NCBI RefSeq assembly: GCF_964026405.1
Contig: NZ_OZ032146.1
Coordinates: 620,001 to 684,000 of the forward strand
From: Candidatus Tisiphia endosymbiont of Dascillus cervinus
GTDB lineage: Bacteria; Pseudomonadota; Alphaproteobacteria; Rickettsiales; Rickettsiaceae
Direction: 5' to 3'
DNA length: 64,000 bases
Both the position numbers and the translations under genes were made by a program. The notes below the pieces were generated by a model. The model made no database searches, was not told where the DNA came from, and saw nothing but the letters and a program-made list of their open reading frames with translations. This document shows positions 10,071 to 20,972 of the stretch, one piece after another. Each line of letters starts with the position of its first letter. The stretch's first letter is position 1.

Positions 10071-11240
10071 ATGAATTTGTTTATTACTATTTTAATTATG
10101 GAAGTTTTAGCTGGGGCTGAAGTGGATTTATTTGTCCCTAGTTTTCCAGATTTACAAGATACTTTTAATCTTTCTACTTTTAAGGTGGAATTTTTATTAG
10201 GAATAAATCTCATAGCCCACTGTGTTACTTCCTTGATAGTAGGAAATTTAGGAGATAGGTTTGGCAGAAGAGTAATTATTATTATAGGTCTTATAATATT
10301 TGTTGTTGGTAGTATCTTTTGTGTGTTTGGTCTTAATTATTACATGTTACTACTTGGTAGATTTCTGCAAGGAATTGGTATATCTGGGGTAGCCGTGTTG
10401 GGTTATGTAGTACTTGCTGATTTATATTCGGTTAAGCAACAACAAAAAATGATGGGGACTTTAAATGGTGTAGTTAGTTTAGCCATGGCTTTTGCACCGG
10501 TAATAGGAAGTTATGTAAATTTTTTGCTTAGTTGGCGAGGTAATTTTGCTATACTGTTAATATTTGGGATATTTTGTTTGATAATCGGTCTATTATTTAT
10601 TCCCAAAGGGCAGGTAAATTATAATGTTGAAATATCTCTAAAAGAGTATGGCTTGGTCTTTAAATCGAGAAAAGCTATTTATTATATAATAACCTTATTA
10701 ATGCTTTTTCAAGGTTATTGGATTTTTATTGGTATCTCTCCTATCTTGTATATGCGAGATATAGGAGTGTCTATTCAAGAATTTGGTTTTTATCAGGGAG
10801 CAATGGCTGCAGTATTTTCAGCTGTAAGCTTTAGCAGTGGTTATTTATTGAAGAATTTTGGACAAAAAAAATGTTTTTTCTTTAGTATTTTAGCACTTGT
10901 AGCTTTTATAATTGCCGCTATAGTTTTGGTGATATGCAAGACTAATGATCCATTAACCATAACCATAGTAACACAATTAGTGGCTATTGGTATGATATTC
11001 CCTTGTAATATTTTATGACCTTTGGCGATAGAGATTATACCAAATGCTAAAGGCAGGATTACTGCTGTATTGGTATCAGGAAGATTGATTGTTACCGCAT
11101 TATGTTTGCAGTTGGTTAGTTATTTTTATCATGGTACTTTTAAGCCATTAGCAATTGTTATGTGTATCACTACAGTTATAGCATTGATTGGTTGTTATAA
11201 ATTATTGCAAGTAGATAGAATATTTGATGAACCTAAATAA
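10071..11240 (+). pseudogene. Bcr/CflA-family MFS exporter, interrupted by TGA
   Basis: Twelve-helix drug exporter of the Bcr/CflA type: AGAEVDLFVPSFPDLQDTF, GNLGDRFGRR and GRFLQGIG at the N-terminus. The frame has an in-frame TGA at 11016-11018 and continues in the same frame as PLAIEIIPNAKGRITA to 11240. A TGG to TGA change would explain it (NIL-W-PLAI). A good Shine-Dalgarno (AAGGAG) lies about 12 nt before ATG 10071. The last 72 residues would cover the final two helices. The stop abuts the lolC start with no gap. Confidence 0.8.
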
Positions 11241-12488
11241 ATGATAAAAGATAATTTTATTCTAAAAGTAGCAGTTCGATATTTTAGAGCTAAGAAGAAT
11301 GAGCGATTTGTTTCTATTATTGCTGGTGTTTCTTTGATGGGTGTAACTATCGGTGTTGCTGCATTGATAGTGGTTATGTCCGTTATGAACGGTTTTCATT
11401 ATGAACTGACTAAAAACATTATTGGTCTTAATGGTGACATTAGCATAACACCAGTATCACGTTCTATCGCAAATTATGATGAAATTAACAAAAAATTAAT
11501 TAGTCAGAATTATATAAAACATATTTCTCCAAGCATTGTCGGTCAAGCTCTTGCACTAGGTAAAAGAATGAATAGTGGTGCTATAATTAAAGGTATAGAT
11601 TTAACTGAACTCAAATATAAAAATCAAATTTTACAGAATGTTAATACTGGAGATTTTACCGATTTTTTTGGTACAGATGTGGTAGCAGTTGGTAATGAAC
11701 TTGCTAGTAACCTAGGAGTTCAAGCGGGTACAAAAATAAAATTAATTTCTCCCAATTCAATTTCTACTGCTTTTGGTAGTATGCCTAGATCTAAAGAATT
11801 CAGGGTTGTGGCTACTTTCACTAGCGGTATGTATGATTATGATTCAGCAACTATTTTAATGCCACTTATTGCTGCCCAAAATTTTCTGTCTTTCAAGGAA
11901 GTTATTAATCTAATCGAAGTAATAACGATAGAACCGAGTAACGCGGGAATTTATGCTTGGGAGATACAAAATCTTTTAGGATCAAAATTACGAGTGACAA
12001 GTTGGCAGAAATCACATTTACAGTTTCTAAATGCTTTAGCTGTTGAAAGGATAGCAATGTTTACTATTCTCTCTTTGATTATTATGGTAGCAGCCTTTAA
12101 CATCGTGTCTAGCTTATTTATGTTAGTTAAAGACAAGACTTCGGATATTGCAGTGCTTCGTACTATTGGTGCAAGTACTAGGCAGATTATGCTTATTTTT
12201 ATTTGTAATGGCATGTTTATAGGTTTGCTCGGTACGATTTTAGGTATCATATTGGGTACAAGCTTTGCTTATAATATCCAGTCTATTAGAAATATCTTGG
12301 AGAAAGTAACCGGTACTAAAATTTTTGAAGCAGCGATTTATTTTTTATACACTCTACCGTCAGAGGTAAGATTAGAAGATGTTATATTAGTATCAACTAT
12401 CTCTATAGTTTTATGTTTTTGTGCAACAATTTATCCTTCATATAAAGCTGCTAAGTTAAATCCTGTGGATGCCTTGCGTTATGAATAA
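11241..12488 (+). CDS. lolC: lipoprotein-releasing permease LolC/LolE
   Basis: Inner-membrane subunit of the Lol ABC transporter, which releases outer-membrane lipoproteins to LolA. 415 residues. The N-terminal helix (GVSLMGVTIGVAALIVVMSVMNGFH) is followed by a periplasmic domain of about 220 residues and three C-terminal FtsX-type helices (about 270-410, with KDKTSDIAVLRTIGAS). The ATG follows the upstream stop directly, and the 3' end overlaps lolD by 8 nt, an operon with coupled translation. A single LolC/E homologue may serve both roles. Confidence 0.92.
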   Translation: MIKDNFILKVAVRYFRAKKNERFVSIIAGVSLMGVTIGVAALIVVMSVMNGFHYELTKNIIGLNGDISITPVSRSIANYDEINKKLISQNYIKHISPSIVGQALALGKRMNSGAIIKGIDLTELKYKNQILQNVNTGDFTDFFGTDVVAVGNELASNLGVQAGTKIKLISPNSISTAFGSMPRSKEFRVVATFTSGMYDYDSATILMPLIAAQNFLSFKEVINLIEVITIEPSNAGIYAWEIQNLLGSKLRVTSWQKSHLQFLNALAVERIAMFTILSLIIMVAAFNIVSSLFMLVKDKTSDIAVLRTIGASTRQIMLIFICNGMFIGLLGTILGIILGTSFAYNIQSIRNILEKVTGTKIFEAAIYFLYTLPSEVRLEDVILVSTISIVLCFCATIYPSYKAAKLNPVDALRYE

Positions 12489-13146
12489 AGCTGTATTAAT
12501 GTTAAAAAATATTTCTAAAAAATATAAGCAGGGAAAATCTATTATTGAAGTATTAAGTAATGTTAACTTAACTGTAATGCAAGGAGAACTAGTTGCCATA
12601 ATAGGCTCTTCTGGTAGTGGTAAATCAACTTTACTGCATATAGCTGGTCTACTTGATACCCCAAATAATGGAGAGGTGCAGATAGAGTCAACAAACTATT
12701 GCCAAAATCATGCTCATATAATAAGACTGCGTAATATAGGTTTTGTCTATCAACAACATCATTTACTCAAAGATTTTACTGCCTTAGAGAATGTAGCAAT
12801 GCCAAAATTAATTGCTGGCGATAGTTATAAATTAACTCTTAAGAAGGCAGAAGAGCTATTAGCAGAGTTAGGACTAGCCAATAAAATACATAATATGCCG
12901 GGTGAGCTATCTGGTGGAGAGCAACAAAGAGTAGCTATCGCTCGTAGCTTAATTAATAATCCTAAAATTATTTTAGCTGATGAACCTACTGGTAATCTAG
13001 ATCCTAATACTGCTAATGAGGTTTTTAACTTATTACTTAAAACCGCCAAACAACAACATACCTCTATTATTGTGGTAACTCATAATCATGAAATGGCACA
13101 TAAGATGCATAGAGTGTATGAATTGCAGTATGGAGAGCTGAAATAG
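12481..13146 (+). CDS. lolD: lipoprotein-releasing ATPase LolD
   Basis: ABC ATPase powering LolC/E. Walker [10 protein letters not shown] is near residue 38, the signature [15 protein letters not shown] near 140 and Walker B ILADEP just after, with the switch His in VVTHNHE. I chose ATG 12481, inside the lolC stop (ATGAATAA), over ATG 12469 because it gives the expected N-terminus. Length is 221 residues, normal. Confidence 0.93.
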   Translation: MNKAVLMLKNISKKYKQGKSIIEVLSNVNLTVMQGELVAIIGSSGSGKSTLLHIAGLLDTPNNGEVQIESTNYCQNHAHIIRLRNIGFVYQQHHLLKDFTALENVAMPKLIAGDSYKLTLKKAEELLAELGLANKIHNMPGELSGGEQQRVAIARSLINNPKIILADEPTGNLDPNTANEVFNLLLKTAKQQHTSIIVVTHNHEMAHKMHRVYELQYGELK

Positions 13147-13161
13147 GCGGTAAATAAATTC

Positions 13162-13917
13162 ATGAATCAACTAGTAGATTTTTATAGGTATAAAATTACC
13201 ATTGAATATTTAGGAACTGCTTTTGTTGGTTGGCAAAGGCAGTGTAATGCTATATCTATTCAACAAATACTGGAAGATGGTATATACAAATTTACTGGTG
13301 AAAAAGTAGTGGTTCATGGAGCTGGCAGGACTGATGCAGGGGTTCATGCTTTAGGGCAAGTAGCACATTTCGATTTAGTGAAATATATGCAGCCCTATAA
13401 AGTTATACAGGCTATTAACTATTTTGTAAGATCTTATCATATAGGGGTAGTTGATTGTATTCTAGTCGGCGGAGATTTTCATGCAAGATTTTCTGCTGTA
13501 GAACGTCATTATGTATATAGAATTATTAATAGACCTAGTCAAGTGATAATAGATTTAAATCGTGCTTGGTGGATAAAACAACCTCTTGATGTTGAAGCAA
13601 TGAAATATGGAGCTTTCTATCTCATAGGAAATCATGATTTTAGCTCATTTAGAGATAAATATTGCCAAGCAAAGTCACCTATAAAAACCTTATCTAAGTT
13701 AGTTATTACACAAAAAAACAACGATATAAAAATATATGTTTCTGCTCGATCTTTTTTACATCATATGGTTCGAAATATTGTTGGTAGTTTAGTATTAGTT
13801 GGACGCAATATATGGCAGGAAGGTGATATACAAAAAGCTTTGGATGCTAAAAAAAGAGAGGCAGCAGGTATAAAAGCTCCAGCATGTGGGTTGTATTTTC
13901 TTAGAGTTGACTATTAA
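13162..13917 (+). CDS. truA: tRNA pseudouridine synthase A
   Basis: TruA makes pseudouridine at tRNA positions 38-40. The catalytic Asp is D58 in [24 protein letters not shown] at the N-terminus and [18 protein letters not shown] at the C-terminus are family blocks. 251 residues, complete. It starts 15 bp after lolD and is likely the last gene of that transcript. Confidence 0.95.
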   Translation: MNQLVDFYRYKITIEYLGTAFVGWQRQCNAISIQQILEDGIYKFTGEKVVVHGAGRTDAGVHALGQVAHFDLVKYMQPYKVIQAINYFVRSYHIGVVDCILVGGDFHARFSAVERHYVYRIINRPSQVIIDLNRAWWIKQPLDVEAMKYGAFYLIGNHDFSSFRDKYCQAKSPIKTLSKLVITQKNNDIKIYVSARSFLHHMVRNIVGSLVLVGRNIWQEGDIQKALDAKKREAAGIKAPACGLYFLRVDY

Positions 13918-14374
13918 CTCATGTATGGAGCTTCTGCGTACTAAACTCGCAATCAGGCTCTTTCGGCACTATTGCCTCGACGGTCTCTAGGTTGCTAACA
14001 CTTTTTATACCATTTGTCATTTTTTTTGTACCTAAAAATTTATTTTTGGTGGGTAACTTGTAATGACGGTTTTTTAACTTTCAACAGTTGTGGACATCAC
14101 CCCTAATGGCGATGATTACTTGAGGTTACTATTAATTTATTATATCAAACTCATACAATAAAAAAACCATGATAAATATAACATGATCAGTTATATATAG
14201 TGGTAGGATGGGTAAACTGTATGTCGAATTGAAGCTTTGAATTTTAAAGACTTCGTACCTCAGCAAAGACCCATCCTGTTTTGGATAAAGACTACGAACG
14301 GATGTCATAAGGTTTAAACCTTGCGTATGAGTATGTAGCATATCCTATTATTAATATAAATCATGAGGCTTTAT
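13918..14374. other. spacer before IS110 transposase, repeat debris
   Basis: No gene seen. The stretch 14146-14195 is an inverted near-copy of 45969-46015, and a degenerate half of a type A hairpin precedes it. A hairpin is possible between GGATGGGT (near 14206) and ACCCATCC (near 14270). The segment 14196-14374 is probably the non-coding left part of the IS110 element. The sequence near 14077 (TTTCAACAGTTGTGG) recurs inverted near 40195. Confidence 0.55.
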
Positions 14375-15327
14375 ATGGTAACAACTTATATTGGTGTGGA
14401 CGTTAGTAAAAAACTTTAAATATCTATCTACCAACTACCAACAAGGCTTTTGAAGTTACCAATGATCAACATGGCGTTACTATTATGCTTAGCACTATTA
14501 ATAAATACTATCCTGCCTTATCTGAGTTAGTTGTTGTCTTTGAACCTACTGGTGGATATGAACATAATTTAAGAGAATTTTTAAAAATAAATAAATTGCC
14601 TTTTGCTACAGTACACCCTAATAAAATGCGTAGTTATGCTAAAGCTAGAGGATGGCTTGCTAAAACTGATAACATCGATAGTAAATTACTACATGATTAT
14701 GCAACATGCTTTGCACTAGCAATTAAAGTTACTTATGATAATAATAGCCAACAACAGTTACATGCTTTATTAAAAAGAAGGGAACAATTATTAGTATTTA
14801 AGAATCAAGAAGTTGCTAGGCAGGATACCGAGTTTAACCACGTAATCATCTTATCTTTGAACCAGCATATTACTAGTTTAACAGAACAATTACAAGAGAT
14901 TGATGAGAATATCAAAGCCTTAATTTCTAAGAATCAAGAAATCAAAGATAAAATTGATAAGCTTACTTCTATTCCAGCAGTTGGCATTACTCTTGCTACC
15001 ACTGTAATATGTGAAGCACCAGAACTTGGTAATATTACTTTTAGAAACTTAACTGCTTTAGTAGGTCTTGCTCCTTTTGCTAGAGAAAGCGGTAGTTATA
15101 AAGGTAGAAGAAGTATTTTTGCAGGTAGAGGTAATCTTCGAAGAGTTCTTTATATGGCTGCAGTAGCTGCCTTACGATGTAATAAGCGTTTACGTAATTT
15201 TTATGACCACTTAATTGCTAAACATAAACCAGCAAAAGTTGCTCTTGTTGCTGTTATGCGTAAATTACTAGCTTTTATGCACTCTATTGTCAAAAATAAT
15301 TCTTCTTGGAATGAAAATTTATGTTAA
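14375..15327 (+). pseudogene. IS110-family transposase, frameshifted
   Basis: DEDD-type IS110 transposase. ATG 14375 starts MVTTYIGVDVSKK, which holds the first catalytic Asp. The frame then hits TAA because the A-run is six long; one more A would give VSKKTLNIYLP and join the main frame. That main frame is open to 15327 with VFEPTGGYEHNL, LAKTDNIDSKLLHDYA and the C-terminal Transposase_20 region SIPAVGITLATT...GLAPFARESGSYKGRR. IS110 members have no obvious terminal repeats, so the element ends are not defined. It sits between truA and the broken emrA. Confidence 0.85.
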
Positions 15328-15374
15328 GTTATTATTTTCTTATTGACTTCTATTACGGATGCTGAGGTTAATTT

Positions 15375-16416
15375 ATGTTAAAAATCTTTGAACAATATAA
15401 GTCTCATCCATTTGCTAAATATTTTCTGATTTTGTTTGGCGTAATAGTCGTCTACCTAGCTTATCATATTTATATTTGGAGTCATACAGAATCGACTGAT
15501 AATGCGTATATTGAGGCTGACATATCCAAACGTTAGCTCTGAGATTAATGGAGTGATTAAGAATGTATTTATTTCAGATAATATGAGGGTAAAAAAAGGT
15601 GATCTTATTGCTGAGATCGATGATCAGGATTATAAGTCGCGTCTTGCTTCACTGGAAGCTTCTATTAAGGCATCTATTAAAAATATAGAAATCATAGAAC
15701 AAAAGACTTTAATAGCTCAAATTAGTTTAGAGCTTTGTCAAGAGGTTGTTGATTCTGCTAGTACTAATTTGGAGATTAACTCAGTTGATTATATAAGAAC
15801 TCAAGAACTTAACAAAGAAAAATTTGCTAGTAAAAAGACATTAGATGAATCTAAAATGTCTTTTACTAAAGCAAAGACTGATTATAATCAGGCAAAGTTA
15901 AACTTGCAAATTGCACAGCAGAACTTACTACTTTTAGCTTTACAGAAAACTGCTGAAGAAGAAAAAATGAAAGGGTTACTGGAAGATAAAAATATAGTAG
16001 CTAGAAGTTTAGTAAATACCCAAATTATAGCCCCAGTTAACGGAATAATAGCAAATAGTAGCTTGCAGGTAGGTAATTTTATTAATCCAGGGAGAGTATT
16101 ATTTTTTGTTGTGCAGGATGAACAAATGTATGTAAAAGCTAATTTTAAAGAGACGCAAATTGCAAAATTGCAACCAAAGCAAAAAGTTAAATTACAGTTT
16201 AATTCTTTACCAAAAAAGATCATATACGGCAGAATACGTAATATATCACCAGCTACCGGCTCAAAATTTAGTCTAATTCCGACTGATAATGCAACTGGTA
16301 ATTTTACTAAGATTGTTCAACGGATTCCTGTGCTAATAGATTTTAAGACTCCTAAAGATATTACTAGTAATTTGATACCAGGAATGTCTGCTATAGTTTC
16401 GGTCAGAACTAATTAA
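15375..16416 (+). pseudogene. emrA: EmrA/HlyD-type membrane fusion protein, frameshifted
   Basis: Periplasmic adaptor of EmrAB-type efflux. ATG 15375 starts a short cytoplasmic tail and one membrane helix (YFLILFGVIVVYLAYHIYIW), then ESTDNAYIEADIS. The frame stops at about 15537 and homology resumes one frame over as NVSSEINGVIKNVFISDN. Deleting one A in TCCAAACG would restore ADISNVSSEINGV. The rest is intact: a lipoyl half-motif, a long coiled-coil hairpin (about 90-190), and the beta-barrel end. An intact EmrB-like exporter is 17 kb away at 32816-34360. Confidence 0.85.
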
Positions 16417-16454
16417 CCCAAATTCGCAGAATCATTCGAGTATACCTCAATTAA

Positions 16455-17012
16455 TTAATTTTTTGCTCGACGACTAAACCAGCTTTGCAAATAAGTTGCT
16501 GCAATATCGCTATTCTCTATTAATAATACGTTTTCGGCATTTCTATTATCAGCTGCATTGGTAAAATTAAAGCTACCGGTAATCACCTTACTTTTATCAA
16601 TGATCATAACTTTGTTGTGAGCAATACCTGGTACTTTATCTATTGAAACATCAATACCAGCCCGTTTTAATTCATGCATTTTAGAATATCTATCGTGTAA
16701 ATTACTACGATCCAATAATACCCTTATTTGAACACCGTTTTGCTTAGCTTTAATTAGTTGATCCACTATATTTTGCGAAGTTAAACCAAATGCTTGAACA
16801 TAAATACTATCCTTAGCCTTGGATATTTCTTTTGCTATTAATGATCCGCAGCCGGATGGCGGGGTAAAACAAACATTTAAATTATCAGTTTCGGTATGAA
16901 AACTGTGCCAAGAAGCTGTTTCTCGTACCTCATTATATCCTATCCCGATAGTAATGCCGAGTAAGAACGATATTATTATGTGTAGATTAAGCTTTTTAGG
17001 TAGTTTTTTCAT
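16455..17012 (-). CDS. pld: phospholipase D-family protein, exported
   Basis: 185-residue single-domain PLD. The N-terminus has a signal or anchor helix (IIISFLLGITIGIGY). One HKD motif is visible: IAHNKVMIIDKSKVITGSFNFTNAADNRNAEN, with H, K and D in register. Single-HKD members act as dimers. Rickettsia Pld homologues of this size are linked to phagosome escape and virulence. It is 9 bp downstream of lipA. Family-related PLD nucleases (Nuc) share this architecture, so the substrate, lipid or DNA, is not settled by sequence. Confidence 0.85.
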   Translation of the reverse strand: MKKLPKKLNLHIIISFLLGITIGIGYNEVRETASWHSFHTETDNLNVCFTPPSGCGSLIAKEISKAKDSIYVQAFGLTSQNIVDQLIKAKQNGVQIRVLLDRSNLHDRYSKMHELKRAGIDVSIDKVPGIAHNKVMIIDKSKVITGSFNFTNAADNRNAENVLLIENSDIAATYLQSWFSRRAKN

Positions 17013-17021
17013 TTTCTTATA

Positions 17022-17933
17022 CTATGCCGAAACCAAGACCTTAGCCCCCTTTAATTTTTGGAAATCATCACCAGCATGATAAGAAGAACGGGTTAATGGA
17101 CCGGCGGAAACCATCAAAAACCCTTTAACCCTTGCTACTCTTTCAAAATATTTAAATTCTTCTAGGGGAACATATCTAGCAACTGCTGCATGGTTTTTGG
17201 TTGGCTGTAAATATTGTCCTATAGTTAGAAAATCAACTTTAGCTTCCCTTAAATCGTCCATTACTTGTATAATTTCATCGTTTGTTTCTCCAAGACCAAC
17301 CATCATACCTGATTTAGTAAAAATCTCAGAGTCTAATTTTTTTACATTATGCAAAAGACTTAATGAATTATAGTATCTCGCTCCTGGTCTGATAGTTTTG
17401 TATAGAGAAGGCACTGTCTCTACATTATGATTATAAACGTCAGGTTTTGCTAATACCACTATTTCAGCTGCCCCATCTTTCTTAAGAAAATCTGGGGTTA
17501 GAACTTCAATTGTGGTATTAGGAGCAACTAGTCTTATTTCCTTTATACAATTGGCAAAATGCTCAGCCCCACCATCATCTAAGTCATCTCGATCAACTGA
17601 AGTAATTACCACATGTTCAAGCCCTAATTTCATTACGGCTTGTGCTAGTCTCTGTGGCTCATGAGGATCGAGTAAATCGGGACGACCAGTTTTAACATTA
17701 CAAAATCTACAAGCACGAGTACAGACAGATCCTAAAATCATAACTGTAGCATGTTTTTTTGCCCAACATTCCCCTATATTAGGGCAAGCAGCTTCTTGAC
17801 AAACTGTATTTAATTTTAAACTCTCAATTAGTTTTCTTGTATCATGATATTGATATGAATTTGGTGCTTTAACCTTTATCCAATCAGGTCTTTTAAGGGG
17901 TTGAGCTTCTTCTATCTTGATTATGTTTGACAT
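17022..17933 (-). CDS. lipA: lipoyl synthase
   Basis: Radical SAM enzyme that inserts sulfur into octanoyl groups. The auxiliary cluster Cys are C45, C50 and C56 ([12 protein letters not shown]). The radical SAM Cys are C71, C75 and C78 (CTRACRFC), and the C-terminal RSSY motif (TRSSYHAGD) is present. 303 residues, normal. Its pathway partner lipB is at 40698. Confidence 0.96.
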   Translation of the reverse strand: MSNIIKIEEAQPLKRPDWIKVKAPNSYQYHDTRKLIESLKLNTVCQEAACPNIGECWAKKHATVMILGSVCTRACRFCNVKTGRPDLLDPHEPQRLAQAVMKLGLEHVVITSVDRDDLDDGGAEHFANCIKEIRLVAPNTTIEVLTPDFLKKDGAAEIVVLAKPDVYNHNVETVPSLYKTIRPGARYYNSLSLLHNVKKLDSEIFTKSGMMVGLGETNDEIIQVMDDLREAKVDFLTIGQYLQPTKNHAAVARYVPLEEFKYFERVARVKGFLMVSAGPLTRSSYHAGDDFQKLKGAKVLVSA

Positions 17934-17999
17934 ATAATCCTGCTTTATTTATGACCTGCTTTTTTATGAATTTTATATTCAAATCATTTTAGTATATCA

Positions 18000-18995
18000 T
18001 TAAACAAATTGTTTTATTGGTAGTTTAACTATATCTGTAAGGCTAGTGCTGTTATCACAGTTGTAAGATAATTTGGGTTCAATAGGAATCTTACAGATTA
18101 AAGGTATATTATATTCTTTGGCAAAATTTTCTCCACTATTACCGTTAAATATCTGAATTTTCTTTCCCGAACTTGGTTCAACTAGATAGCTCATATTTTC
18201 TATAATACCTAAAATTGGTAGGTTAAATTTTCTGTATAAATCAATCGATCTAACGACATCTATTGCAGCCATTTTTTGTGGAGTAGTTACTATTATTACT
18301 CCATCTAGTTGGTAATTTTCTAAAATACTTAAGTGAATATCACCAGTACCAGGAGGCATGTCAATAATTAAATAATCTAACTCCTGCCAATGGGTGAGAG
18401 ATAATAGTTGATAAATGGTCTTGCTGGCCATTGGACCACGCCAAACAATAGCTGAATTATCCTTAATAAGAAATCCAATAGAAATAATTTCAATACCCCG
18501 CGATTTTAAAGGGGTCACTTTATTATACACTATTTCAGGTACACCACTAATACCAAATATTTGCGGAATTGACGGACCATAAATATCAGCATCCACTATT
18601 CCTACCTTGTATCCTTCAAGATTTAATTGCTCCGCTATCAATGCTGTTATAGTAGATTTACCAACTCCCCCTTTACCGGATGCCACCAATATTATCTTCT
18701 TTACTCCGTCAATGAAATGCTTAACTTTTGGATTAGTTGATTTTTTAGCTACACCTTTGCTACTAGTTAAAACTATAGTTATTTTCCCAATATTAGGTAT
18801 TTCATTTAATTTATTAATAGCTTTAATTTTTATTTCATCGATTTCCTTGGAATCTTTACCAAGAATATCAATGGCAAACCCAATATTTTTATCCTTAATT
18901 ATAATATTAGATATAATACTGACTAATTTTGTATTGTCACTAAAAGTGATATCTGAAATTTTATTTAGTATTTGTTGTTGGTTTATATCAATCAT
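18000..18995 (-). CDS. mrp: Mrp/NBP35-family iron-sulfur carrier ATPase
   Basis: 331-residue P-loop protein. An N-terminal MIP18-like domain (about 1-75) precedes the deviant Walker A GKGGVGKST (107-115) and DMPPGTGDIHL. It likely carries or inserts Fe-S clusters in the cytoplasm. The CxxC pair that many relatives carry after ENMSY is absent here (ENMSYLVEPSSGKK). It is upstream of lipA, 66 bp apart and in the same direction, which suits a Fe-S-dependent lipoyl synthase. Confidence 0.9.
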   Translation of the reverse strand: MIDINQQQILNKISDITFSDNTKLVSIISNIIIKDKNIGFAIDILGKDSKEIDEIKIKAINKLNEIPNIGKITIVLTSSKGVAKKSTNPKVKHFIDGVKKIILVASGKGGVGKSTITALIAEQLNLEGYKVGIVDADIYGPSIPQIFGISGVPEIVYNKVTPLKSRGIEIISIGFLIKDNSAIVWRGPMASKTIYQLLSLTHWQELDYLIIDMPPGTGDIHLSILENYQLDGVIIVTTPQKMAAIDVVRSIDLYRKFNLPILGIIENMSYLVEPSSGKKIQIFNGNSGENFAKEYNIPLICKIPIEPKLSYNCDNSTSLTDIVKLPIKQFV

Positions 18996-19084
18996 CGTTT
19001 TTAAGTAAAATGAAGCTCTTACCGTTAATAATCTTATTTTTCAACGCACATTAATCCATTTACCGGATCATTATTGCACGCTTT

Positions 19085-19816
19085 TTAACCCACCCATTTC
19101 GCCGATTTTAATAATGGACCATATAAATCTTCTTCCATACTAATGACAATGCTAAGTTTTTCTTCTTCCGATGGAGGTCTGTCAAGAAAGGTCAAACGGG
19201 GAGCATGCTTAATAATAGTGATAGGGGTTTGCTCATTGCCTTCTCCCATAACAAAAACAGCTGCTCCTGCTAATGAATCTAATATATTAATTTGTGTGAC
19301 ATTTAAAGATTGATTATAAATATCATGCTTACCAATATAGGAATATACGGGGCTAAAACCACACCAACCAAGAGCAATTCCAGTTACACCTCGTCTCATA
19401 ATAGTTGTATGACTATCGGTTATAACAATTCCCAGATCGCGAATATTATGTTTATTGCGTAAATATTGCCAAATCCAATAGGCTGTTTTCTGAACATCTT
19501 GAGGATATAATACATAAACACCATCGACATTAGATTCATCAATACCAGCCAGAGGAAATTAGTAAGCCATTTTTATAGTTAAGTAAATATTATACCTATT
19601 TTCTTCTGTCTCTAATATTTGATCTGCCTCTTGTAGAATTAATGTATATTTATCAATATCACCTTTTTTAACAAACCTTCCCTCTAATACACTAATTACT
19701 TTTGAAGTTATAGCTACAACATCACCTTCTTTTAAATCTGCAATATACTGAGTCAATATAGTTTGTAATGACTCACCATATTGGATTTTATGAGTCTTAA
19801 TGGCATGAATTTGCAT
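19085..19816 (-). pseudogene. folC2: CofE-like FolC2 (folate gamma-glutamyl ligase type), interrupted
   Basis: COG1478/CofE-like protein, the type proposed as the chlamydial replacement for FolC. The N-terminal half has EGDVVAITSKVISVLEGRF. After an in-frame TAA at 19559-19561 the same frame continues AGIDESNVDGVYVLYP, IVITDSHTTIMRRGVTG and ILDSLAGAAVFVMGEG. Restoring one A in the ATAAAAATGG run and removing one G in TCTGGCTGG would read KNGLLISSAGIDESN, the family consensus, so two compensating indels are more likely than a simple stop. ATG 19816 overlaps the end of the CADD gene by 20 nt. Confidence 0.75.
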
Positions 19817-20459
19817 ATAACCCTTCCATCCCATCAAGAAATTGCCAGAGTAATTTAGCCCCCTTCACAGCTCCATAATGTACTTGTTTTTGTTCTATGC
19901 TATTAAGTTTGTTAATCAGCTTAATAAGTTCATTGGTATGCCATATATCAGTTTTTGCATGGACAACGAAAAATTCTAAGGTTCTTTGATTGTGAATATT
20001 ATAATGTTTTTTCAGACCATCAATCTTGACTTTTGATACTGTTGGAGTTTGTCTTTCATAAGCATATAAGGCTCCAAGTCCAGTAGGATAATCTGTTTGA
20101 GTTAACTCAAAAAAACCATTAACCAATCTTTTTGTTGACTCAAATTTTGGATTCTTATCATCATCTCGATAACCCCCTAATCCTTCAATAAAACGTAACC
20201 ATAGCTCCGGATGATTATTGTCCCCTTGTTCTTCATCAACCAAATTCTCTAATAAGACTTGTCTAGCCTGGATATCAACACATAAAGCGTGAATCTGACT
20301 GATATATCTAGGAAAAGCAGCAACATGATTATAATATTCTTGAGCATAAACGTTCAGTGTATTCTTGTCCAAGATACCATTATTCCAATCTTGATAAAAT
20401 GGATGTTTAAGTAAAGACCATTTTTCCAATGTATCGTCCAAATTATTTATAAATTCCAT
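19797..20459 (-). CDS. CADD-like p-aminobenzoate synthase (PqqC/TenA fold)
   Basis: 220-residue helical haem-oxygenase-fold protein that aligns along its length with Chlamydia CADD. CADD supplies p-aminobenzoate by a self-sacrificing dimetal oxygenase reaction. The expected metal ligands are present: E76 and H83 (DEEQGDNNH), E135 (YAYERQ), H167, D171 and H174 (VHAKTDIWH). So are the internal Tyr (Y22 in HPFYQDW, equivalent to CADD Y27) and the Lys (K145 in VKIDGL, equivalent to K152). It overlaps folA by 13 nt and folC2 by 20 nt, inside the folate operon, which supports a pABA role over a death-domain role. Confidence 0.85.
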   Translation of the reverse strand: MEFINNLDDTLEKWSLLKHPFYQDWNNGILDKNTLNVYAQEYYNHVAAFPRYISQIHALCVDIQARQVLLENLVDEEQGDNNHPELWLRFIEGLGGYRDDDKNPKFESTKRLVNGFFELTQTDYPTGLGALYAYERQTPTVSKVKIDGLKKHYNIHNQRTLEFFVVHAKTDIWHTNELIKLINKLNSIEQKQVHYGAVKGAKLLWQFLDGMEGLYANSCH

Positions 20460-20968
20460 GAAACCTCCTCAGGGTTTTTTAATAGATAAATTGTATAATC
20501 ACTTGATTTCTTTAGAGTATATCTTGTCCATCTTCTGAAATACCGAATATCCAAATATACATCACCAGAATAGAATTTATGTATTTCTGTAAGGATAAAA
20601 GAAGAAATTAAATTATGTTCTAGAAATAAATGAGCTATTTGCCCCCCTCCGATCATAAAAATCTTATCGTTAGTTTTCGATTCTTTAAGATGTTCTAAAC
20701 ATTTTTGTAGAGAGGTAAAAACTTTAGTATCATTTAATTGTAAGTTGTTATCATTAGATAAAACAAAGGTCTGCCTGTCTATAAATAGTGTTTTCGGCAT
20801 AGATTGATAAGTATTACGCCCCATAATAACTATACTATTGTGGGTAGTAGCTCTAAAATGCTTGATCTCACCTGGATAATACCATGGTAAGGCATTATTA
20901 CAACCTATGACCCCATCTTTTGTTGCTGCCATGATTCCTATAATAGATCTAGATTGTTTGCTTATCAT
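20447..20968 (-). CDS. folA: dihydrofolate reductase
   Basis: 173 residues from ATG 20968, four bases after the folKP stop; an upstream start would overlap folKP. SIIGIMAATKDGVIGCNNALPWYYPGE, HNSIVIMGRNTYQSMP and IFMIGGGQIAH are the cofactor and folate site blocks. The acidic active-site residue is expected near GEIKHF. It reduces dihydrofolate to tetrahydrofolate, the last step of the pathway. The 3' end overlaps the CADD gene by 13 nt. Confidence 0.93.
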   Translation of the reverse strand: MISKQSRSIIGIMAATKDGVIGCNNALPWYYPGEIKHFRATTHNSIVIMGRNTYQSMPKTLFIDRQTFVLSNDNNLQLNDTKVFTSLQKCLEHLKESKTNDKIFMIGGGQIAHLFLEHNLISSFILTEIHKFYSGDVYLDIRYFRRWTRYTLKKSSDYTIYLLKNPEEVSWNL

Positions 20969-20972
20969 GCCA

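Noticed and set aside
14375-15327. Programmed frameshift in the IS110 transposase
   Set aside because: IS110 transposases are normally a single frame. The shift sits in a run of six A and the repair is one base, so mutation or error is simpler.
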